Source: Zea mays (lineage: Eukaryota; Streptophyta; Magnoliopsida; Poales; Poaceae). Taken from it: DNA of 64,000 nucleotides. A program made the translations under genes and the position numbers. The notes under the pieces are model-generated. The model was not told the origin of the DNA, searched no databases, and was given only the letters and a program-made list of their open reading frames with translations. Below, piece after piece: positions 21,395-32,560 of the stretch. The stretch lies in contig NC_050098.1 in the NCBI RefSeq assembly GCF_902167145.1, forward strand, positions 134,924,207 through 134,988,206, written 5' to 3'. Each line of letters starts with the position of its first letter. The first letter of the stretch is position 1.

Positions 21395-22934
21395 TAACCA
21401 ATTACAATAAGCTCTTCATCACCTCCATAAACTAGGAATATATCGTTAGTTCTTCCTGAGTACATTAGGATATTATTTCCAGTGAACCTCACAAGGGTTA
21501 GATTAGTACCTACTAGTAACACTTAGACCATAAGCAACATTCGGACATGCATGTAACATGCCATACATGATGGATCCAACCGTAGAGGCATATGGAATCA
21601 CATTGATCCTTTTTTTGCTTACCATGTGTCAAATCACATTGAGTATCGCTTAGGGTAATGCCATGTGACATTGGTAAGAAACCTTTCTCGAATCTTGTAC
21701 ATTGAATGGTTATAATACCTTGTTAATGTATGTATTTTGGCTTAATCCAATTAGCCTTTTTGAACTATCTCTATAAATCTTAATGCCCAAAATGTATGTC
21801 GCATCTCCCATATCTTTCATAGTAAAATTATTTCTTAATGAAGACTTGACAGCTTGCAACATAGGAATATTATTTCTGACAATAATATGGCATCTGCATA
21901 AAAAATACATGTGTACTCCCACTAGACTTCTTATAAACATAAGGCTCTTATTCATTATTTATGAAGTTGGACATTTTTACTTCTACAACAAAATAAAGAT
22001 TCCAACTCTAAGATGCTTGCTTCAGTTCATAAATAGACTTCTAAGTTTGGATATTTCCCCAACATTTTTAGGATCGATAAAACCTTCAAGTTGTGTCATG
22101 TACTCATGTACACGTCCTCATTTATCCAATCATGGAAGTCATTTTGATATCCCTTTACCAAATTTCTTAATCAAAATGGGAAGCAATTGCTAGATGGGTC
22201 TGAATAGACTTAAGCATAATGACGGGTGAAAAGGTTCCATCATAATCAACACCTTGAACCTGCTTGAAACCTTTTCCTGCCAATCGTGTCGTATGGATAT
22301 AAACATTTCCATCCATGTCTGTCATTGTTTGACAATCCATTTGTAGCCAATGGTTTAAACACCATCCAGTGGATCAACCAAGTTCTAAACTTGATTATAA
22401 CACATGAATTTTATTTTGAATCTCATGGCTCAAAGCCATTTTTTGGCTTCTAGTCCCACCATTTATATTGTGTAGTTTGAGGGCTCATCATTGTCCAACA
22501 ATAATATGTCATGTTGCCCCATGATTAGAAGTAATAGCCTATCAATAATGCAATGTAGCCTCTGTGACCTACATAGGGGTGATGCCTCGATAATTAGTTG
22601 TACAACATCTTGTGCATACTATGGAGGATCAGTAGTAACCGAAACATTTTCAAGTGTTTCTCTAATTTCTTCAATTTGCACCTTGCTCCCACTAACTCCT
22701 TTTGAGAGAATATCTCTCCAAAAAATGCACATAGAAGTTTCTAGATGGAACTCTGTTTAGTGTAAACATAGAAGTTTCTAGAGCATATCCCTAGAAAGAT
22801 AATGGAATATCAGCTTGGGTCACCATTGATCGAGCCACATGCAATAAAATCTGGTTCCTCTGCTTGGAGACCCTATTCCATTGAGGCGTACTAGGTGAAG
22901 TCAAGTATGGAACAATTACCGTTGTTTTAGATGA
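21395..22934 (-). pseudogene. Old copia element H: integrase end, RT and RNase H start
   Basis: On the minus strand, descending from 22934, it reads SPSTPQWNRVSKQRN and PLSF*GYALETSMFTLNRVPS (integrase end). Next come DMDGNVYIHTTRLAGKGFKQVQGVDYD (RT), IPMLQAVKSSLRNNFTMKDMGDATYILGIKIYRD, IPYASTVGSIMYGML and FLVYGGDEELIVIGY. These are the expected copia order. The RT active-site YVDD is degenerate, read as YADA at 21889-21900. Frameshifts and stops are frequent, making this one of the oldest layers. It is interrupted by the short-LTR copia at 21394 and by a Helitron-like element at 22935. Confidence 0.85.
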
Positions 22935-23880
22935 CTAGTAAAATGTCTGCTGGGGGAGGCGATCGTCGTGCCACCATCCTCACACATCCCGACGAAGAGC
23001 TAGTATACCCCCCGCTGCTGCCCACTAGGGGAGGTGCTCGTTGGGCCGCCTTCCTCGCACCATCCTCGATTCTAAAAAAACAATTTCTTGCGTTGAGGAT
23101 TTTAGCATCATTTTTGCGTGCTCCCACACCATCCCATGTGGCCACATCTCCTTCCCTCTCGATCAGTGATTGCTTCATGATGGTGGTGCCCTCTCCATCG
23201 CCTCCCTGTCCGGCCTTGTTCCTAGGATGATGCTGGTCTCTCCACTGTAGATCCACAATCTCCAACTATCCATCATGCTCGAAGTCGGACGATCGGAGGA
23301 GCATAGCAGGAAGGTTGCACCAACTATTGCACCACAGTTAGCCTAGTATGCCACTTAGCTTATTTGTTCTTGCTTGGCCACCCAATCCCCTACCATGGCC
23401 ACAAGGCTCACGCTGGCTCCATGTTGGTCATGGAGCTCCCATGTGTCACAACCCCTGGCACATGTTGTGCATCTGACACAGGCTTGTCCTGGGTCGTAGA
23501 GCTCCCATGTAACCACCAGCATCACCATCGTTGATGGAGATCGTGAGGGGGACTGGGGTAGGGGTGTCGATGTTCGTCTAGGAGAGCCGGGCGTGGGGCT
23601 GGGTGGTGGTTGCGTTGATTGTCCATGCGAGGCTTGTGAGGGTGATCATGGGGGCTAGGGCATTGGTGGGGCTGGGGAGGCTAGAGGTGGGAGAGGGATG
23701 AGGGATGATCCAAAAAACACTAACCGTTGGATACGGTTGATTAAGAGAGAGGAGGTAAATGAAGTGAGAGGAGGTAAATGAAGTGATCTGGAGCGTTGGT
23801 TTTAATGGTGGGATTTGGCTAAGGTAACTTGTTGTGTGCACTTAGTGATGTTTTAACTAGTGGGTATATAGGGGTATAGA
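22935..23880 (-). mobile_element. Non-autonomous Helitron-like element, 946 bp
   Basis: The insert splits the integrase of H. On the minus strand it begins TCTATACCCCTATATACCC and ends TTTTACTAG, and it lies exactly between host A and T with no target duplication. Joining the flanks restores the integrase frame (SHEL then SS..VPYLTSPSTPQW). A 5' TC, a 3' CTAG, an A/T target and no TSD are Helitron hallmarks. The GC-rich 3' part (22955-22985) can form only an imperfect short hairpin. ORFs inside, including one of 112 codons on the minus strand (22927-23265), match nothing I recognise, and no Rep/helicase is present. Confidence 0.75.
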
Positions 23881-24226
23881 TAACTCATGGCTCAAATGTT
23901 CGCCTCCATGATCCGACTATAGAAACTTAATTGTTTCACCCCAACTAATTTTGTACCTCATTCTGATATTATTTAAAAAATTTAATCAGTTTAGGTTTTT
24001 GCCTCAGTAAGTAGAAATACCCATATCTACCGAAGTCATCAGTAAAAGTGATGAAGTACTAAAAACCACCTCTCTACTGAACTCATTGGTCTACATACAT
24101 CAGTTTTACTATACCCAACAAGTCACTTGCTTTCTTACTTTGACTAATGAAAGGCACCTTAATCCTCTTATGAAGTAAGCATGGCTCGCAAGTATCAAAT
24201 GGTCGAAAAAAACTTGAGAAGACCAT
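23881..24226 (-). pseudogene. Copia element H: integrase core
   Basis: The minus strand reads FDTCEPCLLHKRIKVPFISQ then SKKASDLLGI (end of the zinc-binding and pre-integrase domain), followed by YFITFTDDFGRYGYFYL and a degenerate GGEHLSHEL at the Helitron junction. It belongs to the same gene as 57657-58960 and 21395-22934. Stops and frameshifts are present. B inserted at 24227 with the duplicated ACCAT (24222-24226). Confidence 0.85.
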
Positions 24227-24821
24227 TGTTGGACCTCTGCTTCGTCGCCGAAGGTCCCATGAGAATAAACACCTTTGGAAGATCGACACAGAAGCAAGGC
24301 CGAAGCTGCCAATCAGAGAGCTTCGTAGCGTACTACCAGATGTACCGACTTAAAGATGAAATGACCAATCGGTCCATAATAGCTTGTATTATGATTGAAA
24401 TCATTTGTAAAGGGCATGAATGTAATTTCTCACAGGCTGCGTCCTGTGCCTATAAATAGATGAACAGTACCCCTGTACTGTTCACGCTATCTTGTATTCG
24501 CTCGTGCGCCACACTTGGATTTTTGCCTTCTGTCAAGCCGAAGGTACAAATGTAATTAAATATTATATTTATATATTCAATAGTATATAATGAAGATATG
24601 TGAATGATGTTATATGATTATTCATGTTATCTTTCATGTTTCATATGCTCTGTCTTTCATTAACGTATACCATGATGATGAAGGTACGTCCTTCATGACC
24701 TTCGTCCGAAGATCCTTATATCTTAAGGGAAATAATGCTTCGAAGGACGAAGGACATTAACATTTAATATTTTGTGTTGCCTTGTTCTTAATTCGTAGCA
24801 TTTGAGAACAAGTCCCCAACA
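24227..24821 (+). repeat. 5' LTR of Grande-like B
   Basis: The 595-bp LTR reads TGTTGGACC...GTCCCCAACA, with TATAAATA at 24451-24458. From GGGCATGAATGTAATTT (about 24413) to the end it is closely similar to the A LTR; upstream it differs. CTTCGG/CCGAAG motifs are frequent. Confidence 0.9.
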
Positions 24822-24836
24822 TTGGCGCCCACCTCC
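24822..24836 (+). promoter_or_regulatory. Primer-binding site of B
   Basis: TTGGCGCCCACCTCC directly follows the LTR, and A has TTGGTGCCCACCTTC. The tRNA was not identified. Confidence 0.75.
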
Positions 24837-24863
24837 GGTGAACTCACTTCCACTGTTGAGCTG

Positions 24864-25598
24864 ATGGCTTCGTTCAACAATCAAGATGAAGTTGCTTCAG
24901 CTATGAAGCTGGTGCTCCCGATAACAGGCGGTTCATGCTCAGAACCGGCCAACAAGAAGCAGAAGAAGGAAGCTCAGAGAAGGGTACATCATGTTGGGGT
25001 GCAGGGACCTTTCATCAAGTCAAAATGGTCCCACATCCCAATCACCTTCTCCCAGGAGGACCTTCAGCTCAAGGATTACCCTCATAATGATGCTATGGTC
25101 ATATCTTGTGTCATCAAGGGATTTCTGGTCCATAATGTTCTGGTTGATACAGGCAGTGCAGCGGATATCATATTTGCTAAGGCCTTCAGACAGATGCAAG
25201 AGCCAGAAGACAAGATTCATGATGCTACACACCCTCTTTGTGGCTTTGGAGGAAGGCAAATTGCAGCACTCGGCAAAATCATGATGTCAGTGACCTTCGG
25301 CTTCGTCCACAACACAAGGACTGAACATGTTGTGTTTGACATCGTTGATATGGATTATCCCTACAATGCAATCATTGGTCGTGGGACACTCAATGCTTTT
25401 GAAGCAATACTTCATCCAGCATATCTATGCATGAAGATACCTTTGGAACAAGGGCCCATTGCTGTTCATGGTAGTCAGGAAGCTGCTAGAAAAGCCGAAG
25501 GAAACTGGACAGACTCAAAAGCGATCCACAATATAGATGGAGCCGAAGCTTGTGAACAGTACAAGTATAGAAGAGAGAAGGCTGCTTCGGCTGATTAG
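24864..25598 (+). CDS. Protease region of B pol (gag missing)
   Basis: The first ATG in frame is 24864 (MASFNNQDEVASAMK). After a Lys-rich stretch comes the typical Tat-lineage protease lead-in (IPITFSQEDLQLKDYPHNDAMV), then the active site VLVDTGSAADI near 25144 and the YNAIIGRGTLNAF block near 25375. It cleaves the retrotransposon polyprotein as an aspartic protease. The frame is open for 244 codons and ends at TAG 25598, just before the RT. In intact relatives this would be an internal codon of one polyprotein. The lack of any capsid or zinc-knuckle sequence before it is the notable feature. Confidence 0.8.
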   Translation: MASFNNQDEVASAMKLVLPITGGSCSEPANKKQKKEAQRRVHHVGVQGPFIKSKWSHIPITFSQEDLQLKDYPHNDAMVISCVIKGFLVHNVLVDTGSAADIIFAKAFRQMQEPEDKIHDATHPLCGFGGRQIAALGKIMMSVTFGFVHNTRTEHVVFDIVDMDYPYNAIIGRGTLNAFEAILHPAYLCMKIPLEQGPIAVHGSQEAARKAEGNWTDSKAIHNIDGAEACEQYKYRREKAASAD

Positions 25599-25607
25599 CC
25601 GAAACTT

Positions 25608-27522
25608 ATGCTTCTATGTGAAGACATAGCAGAGCAGAAGGTACTGCTGGGGTCTCAGCTATCTGAAGAGCAGGAGAAAACTTTGATAAGGTTTTTATTC
25701 AACAACAAAGATGTTTTTGCTTGGTCGGCCAATCATCTCTGTGGTGTCAACAGAGACGTCATTGAACATTCACTCAATGTCGACCCATCCTTCAGGCCAA
25801 GAAAGCAAAGGCTTCGGAAAATGTCTGATGATAAAGCCGAAGGTGCTCGGAATGAAGTAAAAAGACTTCTCAATGCTGGTGTTATCAGAGAGGTAAAATA
25901 TCCAGAGTGGCTAGCCAATACTGTTATGGTGAAGAAGGCCAAGGGCAAATGGAGAATGTGTATTGACTTCACGGATCTCAACAAGGCTTGTCTGAAGGAC
26001 GAATTTCCATTACCAAGAATAGACTCTCTTGTAGATGCAGCAGCTTCTTCAGAACTTATGAGTCTGCTGGATTGCTACTCAGGATATCATCAAATATGGA
26101 TGAAGAAGGAGGATGAGCCAAAGACCAGCTTCATAACTCCCAGTGGCACCTATTGTTATCTTCGGATGCCTGAGGGGCTCACGAATGCTGGAGGAAGCTT
26201 CAGCGGAATGACAGCCAAGGTCCTTCATTCTCAGATAGGCAAAAATGTGTTAACATACGTTGATGATATTATAGTAAAAAAGCATGAAGCAAGAAAATCA
26301 CATTACTGATCTGCAAGAAACATTTGCTAATTTCAGGCAAGCTGGCCTGAAATTAAATCCTGAAAAATGTGTTTTTGGAGTGAAGAAAGGTAAGTTCCTT
26401 GGTTGTCTAGTTTCAACGAAAGGGATTGAAGCTAACCCAAGCAAGATCGAAGCTTTCCTTCGGATGGAGCCGCCAAGCACAAAGAAGGGGGCCCAACGGT
26501 TGGCAGGAAGACTGGCTTCATTGAATAGATTTATATCTAGATCAGCAGAAAGAAACTTGTCATTCTTTGAAATACTAAAGTCAGTCGAAGTCTTTCAATG
26601 GGGCCCAGCTCAACAGAAAGCCTTCGAAGAGCAGAAGCAATACTTGATTGATCTAACAACATTAATTTCACCTGCGCCAGGGGCTCCATTACTATTGTAT
26701 GTGGCAGCTTCGCACTCTGCAGTGAGTGTGGTGCTTGTGCAGGAGAAGCTTGAAGGACAAATTAAAAAGCAAGCCCCAGTACACTTTGTCTCTGAAGTTC
26801 TAAGTTTATCAAAGAAAAACTATACAGAATTGGAGAAGGTGTTGTATGCTGTCCTAATGGCCTCCAGGAAGCTTCGACATTATTTTCAAGCATATCACAT
26901 AGTTGTTCCCTCATCACAGCCTCTGAAGGATATTATGAGGAACACAGAAGCTACTAGAAGGGTTGGAAAGTGGGTTGCAGAGCTTAACGAATTCAGTATT
27001 GACTATGTGCATAGATCCTCAATTCAGTCCCAGGCGTTAGCAGACTTCATCCCTGACTGGACGCCAGGGGCTCAGGAAGAAGAAGCAAATAAAGATGCCG
27101 AAGCTTGGACAGTGTTCTATGACGGTTCCTGGGGAACCTTCGGTGCAGGTGCGACTGCTGTCCTATTTGCACCTTCTAAAGTCAGAACATGCTATGCAAC
27201 AAGGCTTGATTTCAGCTGCACAAATAATATTGCTGAATACGAAGCTTTACTTTTGGGACTTTGAAAATTAAAGGCAATGGGAATAAGAAGGGCAGTCCTT
27301 AAAACTGACTCTCAAGTTATTTCTGGTCATGTCGACAAGAGTTGCAAGGCAAGAGATCCGAAGCTTGAGAAATACCTGGACATAGTTCGAAGGCTTGAAG
27401 CTTCTGTCGAAGGGTTTTCTGTTAAGAATATTCCACGAGGAGAAAATGAGCATGCTAATCTACTAGCCAAGTCAGCGGCACAAGGGCTCCCTCTACCTTC
27501 AGAAGTATTTTTGAGACAATAA
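25608..27522 (+). pseudogene. Reverse transcriptase, RNase H and second RNase H of B
   Basis: RT blocks appear in order: IEHSLNVDPSFRPRKQRLRK, GVIREVKYPEWLANTVMVKK, KWRMCIDFTDLNKAC, YSGYHQIWM, and the catalytic LTYVDDIIV near 26258-26275. A frameshift follows at about 26284-26309. The gypsy-type RNase H (LLLYVAASHSAVSVVLVQE, NYTELEKVLYAVLMASRKLRHYF) comes next, and then a second RNase H (VFYDGSWGTFGAGATAVLF, NNIAEYEALLLGL). TGA interrupts at 27262, and KTDSQVISGHVDKS continues the domain. Two RNase H domains are typical of the Tat lineage. In the second one the last catalytic Asp appears replaced by Asn (GENEHANLLAKSA). Confidence 0.85.
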
Positions 27523-27533
27523 GAGCACCTTCG

Positions 27534-28810
27534 GTGGAGCTTCTCGAAAGAGCAGTGCTCACTATATCTCCTGTCCATAGTGAAGATTGGAGGACTGAGA
27601 TTGTATCTTTCCTCCAAGGTAACTGTCTCTCGGATGATGAGGTTTATAACAAAAGAATGGAAGCAAGAACAAGACCATATGTCATAATAGAAGGGGAGTT
27701 ATATAAACTGGAGTTTGTTCCCCACTTCTCAAGTGCTTATCCAGAACCGAAGGTATAGAACTGATGAAGGAGATACATGCAGGATTGTGTGGATCCCATA
27801 TTGGGTGTAGACCTCTTCTGGGAAAGGTTTTCCGGCAAGGATTCTATTGGCCGAAGACAGCTTCGGACGCAGCACATTTGGTTCAAAAGTGCGAAAATTG
27901 CCAAAAATGTGCAAGAGATCAGAAACAACCTTCGTCATTGAATCAGCTGATACAACTAACCTGGCCATTGCAAAGGTGGGGTCTGGATTTACTAGGTCCA
28001 CTTCCACCAGCGCAGGGCAACTTGAGATATGTCGCGGTGGTGGTAGAATATTTTTCTAAGTGGATCAAAACGAAGCCTTTGGCTACAATAACTTCGGCTA
28101 CAGTCCAAAAATTCTTTTGGCAAAATATAGTTTGTCGCTTCGGTGTGCTGAAGGCTATAACTGTAGACAATGGAACACAGTTTGATGCTGAAACTTTCAA
28201 AGATTTATGTGATCAGATCGGCACAAAAATTCATTTTGCATCAGTCAGGCACCCGGAATCAAATGGACTAGTCGAAAGGGCAAATGGTATTATAATGACG
28301 GGAATAATGAAGTTAATCTTCAATCAGCCCAGAGGAAAGTGGCCAGATAAGTTGGTTAAAGTGGTGTGGAGCCACAATACATCTATATCAAGGTCAACAG
28401 GTTTTACACCATTCATGTTATTGTTTGGTGACGAAGCTATAACCCCCGAAGAGGCTAAAGCGGGGTCGATAAGAACAGTAGCTTCGGCAGAAGATGAAGC
28501 TAATTATTCTGTGGCAAAGGACACTATAGAAGGGATCAGACTTCAGGCTGTGGAAAATATCAACAAATATCAAGCCGAAACAATAAAATGGCGTGATAGA
28601 AAAGTTCGGCTAAAAGACATTAAGCCTGGACATTTGGTGCTTCGGAGAGTAGCCAACCCTGACACAGTAGGCAAGCTTTAGCTGAAGTGGGAAGGACCCT
28701 TTCTGGTAGTATCTTCGTCAAGACCCGGTTCTTATAGATTAAAGGACATGGACGACAACGACATTCCTAGATCTTGGAATGCGGATGAGCTTCGACGGTA
28801 TTATGTATAA
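27534..28810 (+). pseudogene. Integrase of B
   Basis: A connection region (VLTISPVHSEDWRTEIVSFL) is frameshifted near 27758. Then come the zinc-binding HHCC (KEIHAGLCGSHIG, CENCQKCARD), the DDE core with D in WGLDLLGPL, D in TVDNGTQF and E in NGLVERANG, and the C-terminal KVRLKDIKPGHLVLRR. A nonsense codon at 28679-28681 interrupts before KWEGPFLVV, and the original stop is near 28808. The DDE triad itself is intact in the 306-codon ORF 27764-28681. It would insert the cDNA into the genome. Confidence 0.85.
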
Positions 28811-29659
28811 ATGGATGAAACCTTTTACATTTTTCCTATGGCACCCTTTTCCTTTCCAAAGGGGGAGAAAGGTTTTTAATGGGGCCATATTTTGTAATTT
28901 TTCCTTTCTTATTCAGCTCTACGAGAGCAAAATCCCCCAAAATATGTAAATTTAAAATCTGAGCATGCACCATCGAGTGCAGAGAAAAGGAAAAAATAGG
29001 GAGAAGCTCGAAAGTCATCCCTAAGGGGATGCAGAGCACGACGAAGCTACAAAAAGCCGTTCCTAAGGGAGCGCAACGTAAGTTTTCTACTCAAAAGTCG
29101 TTCCTAAGGGAATGCAGAGCCAAATACCGCCGAAATATAAGGCGAAGCGCAAAAAGTCAACGCGAATACCGCCGAAATAGAAGGCGAAGAAGTTCAAAAG
29201 ACGTTCCTAAGGGGATGCATAACTTACACCGAAAAATAAGCGGTGCAGCCAAAAAATAAACGACAAAGAGACTTCAGTTATTCCTAAGGGAATGAAGGCT
29301 ATGGTTGAAGCTTCGTATGTGTGTGTTTGGGCATTCATTGGCACGATACATTATATCATACATTGCATTCATAAACATTCATTTAGACATACATAGGATC
29401 ATCATCATCATATCATACAGATACAGACAGTTGCTTCGGCTCTAAGAATACGGCTTCGGAAGCAGATTTATGCTTCGTTGTGTACGAAAAGAAGGGAAGG
29501 TGTTTTTCGCCTTCGGCTCAAAAAATACAAGTTTCGTCCACATCAAAGCAGTTCATACATTGGCAAAAAGTTAAAAATATATTACAAGGTATGTACAAAT
29601 TTACAGAGTAGTATTTGATTCTCAAATTACAATATTCTTTACAAAGGATAATACAAGAG
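28811..29659. repeat. Repeat array and spacer between integrase and antisense gene of B
   Basis: This stretch is non-coding. It holds the Grande repeat array (28970-29300; TTCCTAAGGG cores with GCCGAAATA spacers), an ATCAT-rich simple repeat (29340-29425), and the polypurine run GAAAAGAAGGGAAGG followed by TG (29486-29502). The last overlaps the direct repeat at 29492-29517 that flanks the antisense gene. A and C show the same order. Confidence 0.8.
29492..29517. repeat. Direct repeat flanking antisense gene of B (3' side)
   Basis: AAGGGAAGGTGTTTTTCG followed by CCTTCGGC. It is the counterpart of 56962-56987 on the promoter side of the same gene. Confidence 0.8.
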
Positions 29660-30047
29660 TTTTTCTAGAGTTTTTTCACAGCAAGGTTTTCGGCTTCATC
29701 ATCATCTGCCAAGCTTCGGATCGACTGCTAAGCTTTGACTCAATGCTCCTTGGCTTCGTCATCCTGTACATATCAAAGCATTATAAGGTAAATTCAAGTT
29801 TCAAGGAAAAGGTAAGCACAAGGTATGAGTTTATTACCGGTTTAAGGTGACTTCGAGCTTCGTCACCAGCCAGATTTCGCCTGCCCTTTGCCCATATTTG
29901 AGTAACAAATCTGTTCCGATGCTTCGGGCCAGGCCGGGGATGTCATCCAAGTCTGCTGGTGACAGGCTGAAGTTTGTTCTGTTTACAATATTTCCATGTG
30001 TGCAGCCAGCCTTCATGAAAGCGACAGTTGTGCCTCGAGAAGCTAGC
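29660..30047 (-). pseudogene. Antisense gene of B: C-terminal exons
   Basis: Read on the minus strand from 30047, it continues the frame broken by the Huck-type insertion: ASRGTTVAFMKAGCTHGN, then IVNRTNFSLSPADLDDIPGLARS and LLKYGQRAGEIWLVTKLE. A GTAATA donor follows LNR at about 29838, and a TACAG acceptor near 29766 opens a last exon (GATGACGAAGCC...). That last exon does not obviously match the VLKED ending of A and C, so the B C-terminus may be divergent or decayed. Confidence 0.65.
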
Positions 30048-31601
30048 TGTCGGCGTTTCGAACCCGGGGGGTCCCTGGACCGACGAGTAAATTGTCGCCG
30101 CGTGCCCCAGCCCAGATGGGTTGGCGCGAGACGGAGCGCGAAGGGGGAGAGAAGCCGGAGGGAGACAGGCGTAAAAGGGGAAACCCATGGCCTTCGTGTT
30201 TGTCCCACGCCCAGGTCGGGTGCGCTTGCAGTAGGGGGTTACAAGCGTCCGCGTGGGAGAGAGCGAGAGGCTTATGCGCGTGCCGTCCCGTCCTTCCCCG
30301 CGCGGCCAACCCTCTGTAAGAGGGCCCTGGACCTTCCTTTTATAGGCGTAAGGAGAGGGTCCAGGTGTACAATGGGAGATGTTGCAGTGTGCTAACGTGT
30401 CTAGCGGGGAGGAGCTAGTGCCCTGAGTACATGCCGTCGTGGCAGCCGGAGAGGTTTTGGCACCCTGTTCGTGTGATGTCGTGGCAGTCGGAGGAGCGCT
30501 GGAGCCTGGCGGAAGGACAGCTGTCGGGGCTGTCGAGTCCTTGCTGACGTCTCCTTGCTTCCGTAAGGGGGCTGAGAGCCACCGTCGTCATGGGGCATGC
30601 GGGGCGCCATCATTACTTGTTTACCGGGGCGAGCCAAATGGGACGCCGGTCTTGTTCCCCGTAGCCTGAGCTAGCTAGGGGTAGGGTAATGATGGCCCCT
30701 CCTGTGACGTGGTCGGTCCGAGCCCTGGGTTGGGCAAGGCGGAGGCTCCTCCGAGGTCGAGGTCGAGTCTGTCTTCCGAGGCCGAGGTCAAGTCCGAGCC
30801 CTTGGGTCGGGCGAGGCGGAGATCGTCGGCTGAGGCTAGGGCTGAGTCCGAGCCCTGGGGTCGGGCGAGGCGGAGTTCGTCGTCTTCTGGGGTTGAGCCC
30901 GAGTCCGAGCCCTGGGGTCGGGCGAGGCGGAGTTCGTCGTCTTCTGGGGCTGAGCCCGAGTCCGAGCCCTGGGGTTGGGCGAAGCGGAGTTCGTCGTCTT
31001 CCGGGGCTGAGCCCGAGTCCGAGCCCTGCGGTCGGGCGAGGCGGAGTTCGTCGTCTTCCGGGGCTGAGCCCGAGTCCGAGCCCTGGGGTCGGGCGAGGCG
31101 GAGCTTCCTATGGCGCTCGAGGCCGGACTTGGCTGCTGTCAGCCTCACTCTGTCGAGTGGCACAGCAGTCGGAGCGGCGCAAGCGGCGCTGTCCTCTTCT
31201 CAGGCCGGTCAGTGGAGCGGCGAAGTGACTGCGGTCACTTCGGCTCTGTCGACTGAAGGGCGCGCGTCAGGATAAGGTGTCAGGCCACCTTTGCATTAAA
31301 TGCTCCTGCGATACGGTTGGTCGGCGTGGCGACTTGGCCAAGGTTGCTTCTTGGCGAAGACTGGGCCTCGGGCGAACCGAAGGTGTGTCCGTTGCTGGAG
31401 GGGGTCCTCGGGCGAGACGTAAATCCTCCGGGGTCGGCTGCCCTTTTCCGAGGCTGGGCTCGGGCGAGGCGAGGTCGTGTCCCTTGAGTGGACCGAGCCT
31501 TGACTTAATTGTACCCATCAGGCCTTTGCAGCTTTGTGCTGATGGGGGTTACCAGCTGAGATTAGGAGCCTTGAGGGTACCCCTAATTATGGTCCCCGAC
31601 A
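30048..31601 (-). repeat. 3' LTR of Huck-type element
   Basis: The 1554-bp LTR carries a minus-strand TATA box (CTATAAAAGG) at about 30336-30345. It has one 57-bp tandem unit fewer than its partner. The sequence immediately inside (31602 on) is GTAGCCCCCGAGCCTCG, whose complement ends in CTCGGGGGCTAC, the likely polypurine tract. Long ORFs on both strands reflect the 57-bp repeat (a multiple of three) and are not genes. Confidence 0.9.
30861..31102. repeat. 57-bp tandem repeat in Huck 3' LTR, four full units
   Basis: Units starting TCGGGCGAGGCGGAGTTCG begin at 30861, 30918, 30975, 31032 and 31089 (partial), a period of exactly 57 bp. Confidence 0.95.
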
Positions 31602-32337
31602 GTAGCCCCCGAGCCTCGAAGGGAGTGTTAATACTCGCTTGGAGGCTTTTGTCGCACTTTTTTGCAAGGGGACCGGCCTTTCTCGGTTGCGTTTTGTTCC
31701 GGTGGGTGCGCGCAAGCGCACCCGCCGGGTGTAGCCCCCGAGGCCTCGGAGGAGTGGTTTCACTCCTTCGAGGTCTTAATGCGTTTCGTGATGCTTCGGT
31801 CGGTCTGGTTGTTCCCTCATGCGAGTTGGCCGTAGCCCGGGTGCACGATCGGGTCCCAAGTTCTCGGGCTAGTATGTTGATGCTGTCAACGGTTTGGGCG
31901 GAGCCGGATTTGCGAGAGCAGCCCCCGAGCCCCTGCACAGAGCGAGAGGACGGTCAAGGACAGACTCGACTTTTTTACATACGCCCCTGCGTCGCCTTTC
32001 CGCAAGGAGGAGGGGGGAGAAGCGCCATGTTGCCCTTGGAGGGCGCCGAACATGGTGTCTCTAGTGAGCTGCTGACGGGTAATCTGAGTGGACGCCCGTG
32101 CCCCATTTGTTAGGGGTCGGCTACAGGCCCGGAGGCACGCTCCAAAAGTACCTACGGGTGATCTGCCGGACCCGGTCCCCTTTTGACGGGGTCCGAGGGC
32201 TCGATGCCTCCCTCTGATGGGATTCCGTTACAAGATTGTTCCCGCTGGTCTCAGAAATGTCCTAGGGTACCTCGGGAGCATAGCTCGAGCCTTGGTTATG
32301 TATCGAACGTACCCAGGGTCATCCCTCGCTCTGCGTC

Positions 32338-32560
32338 TGAGGCGGCTGTGAACCCTTCGAGGGCCAGCCTACGAACCCCTGATCATTAGTGGGCGCGGAG
32401 CCCGAGTGGCCTGAGGCGGCCGTTGAACCCTTCCGAGGGGCCGGCCTTCGAACCTCTGACCAGTAGTGGGCGCGGAGCCCGAGCACTCTGAGGCGGCTAT
32501 TGAACCCCTCCGAGGGGCCAGCCTTCGAACATCTGATCAGTAGGGGGGCTCGGGGCCCGT
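32338..32560. repeat. Three tandem units of about 74-80 bp in Huck tail
   Basis: Each unit carries GAGGCGGC..TGAACCC, then GGCCAGCC..CGAAC, CTGATCA or CTGACCA, and TAGTGGGCGCGGAGCCCGAG. Units begin at about 32338, 32411 and 32490. Confidence 0.8.

Noticed and set aside
22927..23265. Captured host gene in the Helitron-like element
   Set aside because: Neither strand's ORF resembles a protein I recognise, and composition alone does not justify the claim.
30689..31275. Long overlapping ORFs on both strands in the Huck LTR (also 42793-43389 and 62867-63306)
   Set aside because: They are opened by tandem repeats of 57 or 54 bp, both multiples of three, and translate to monotonous repeats. They lie in LTRs and show no domain.
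31277..32113. A 278-codon plus-strand ORF at the Huck LTR/tail boundary
   Set aside because: It starts inside the LTR and crosses the polypurine tract. No domain or promoter logic supports it.
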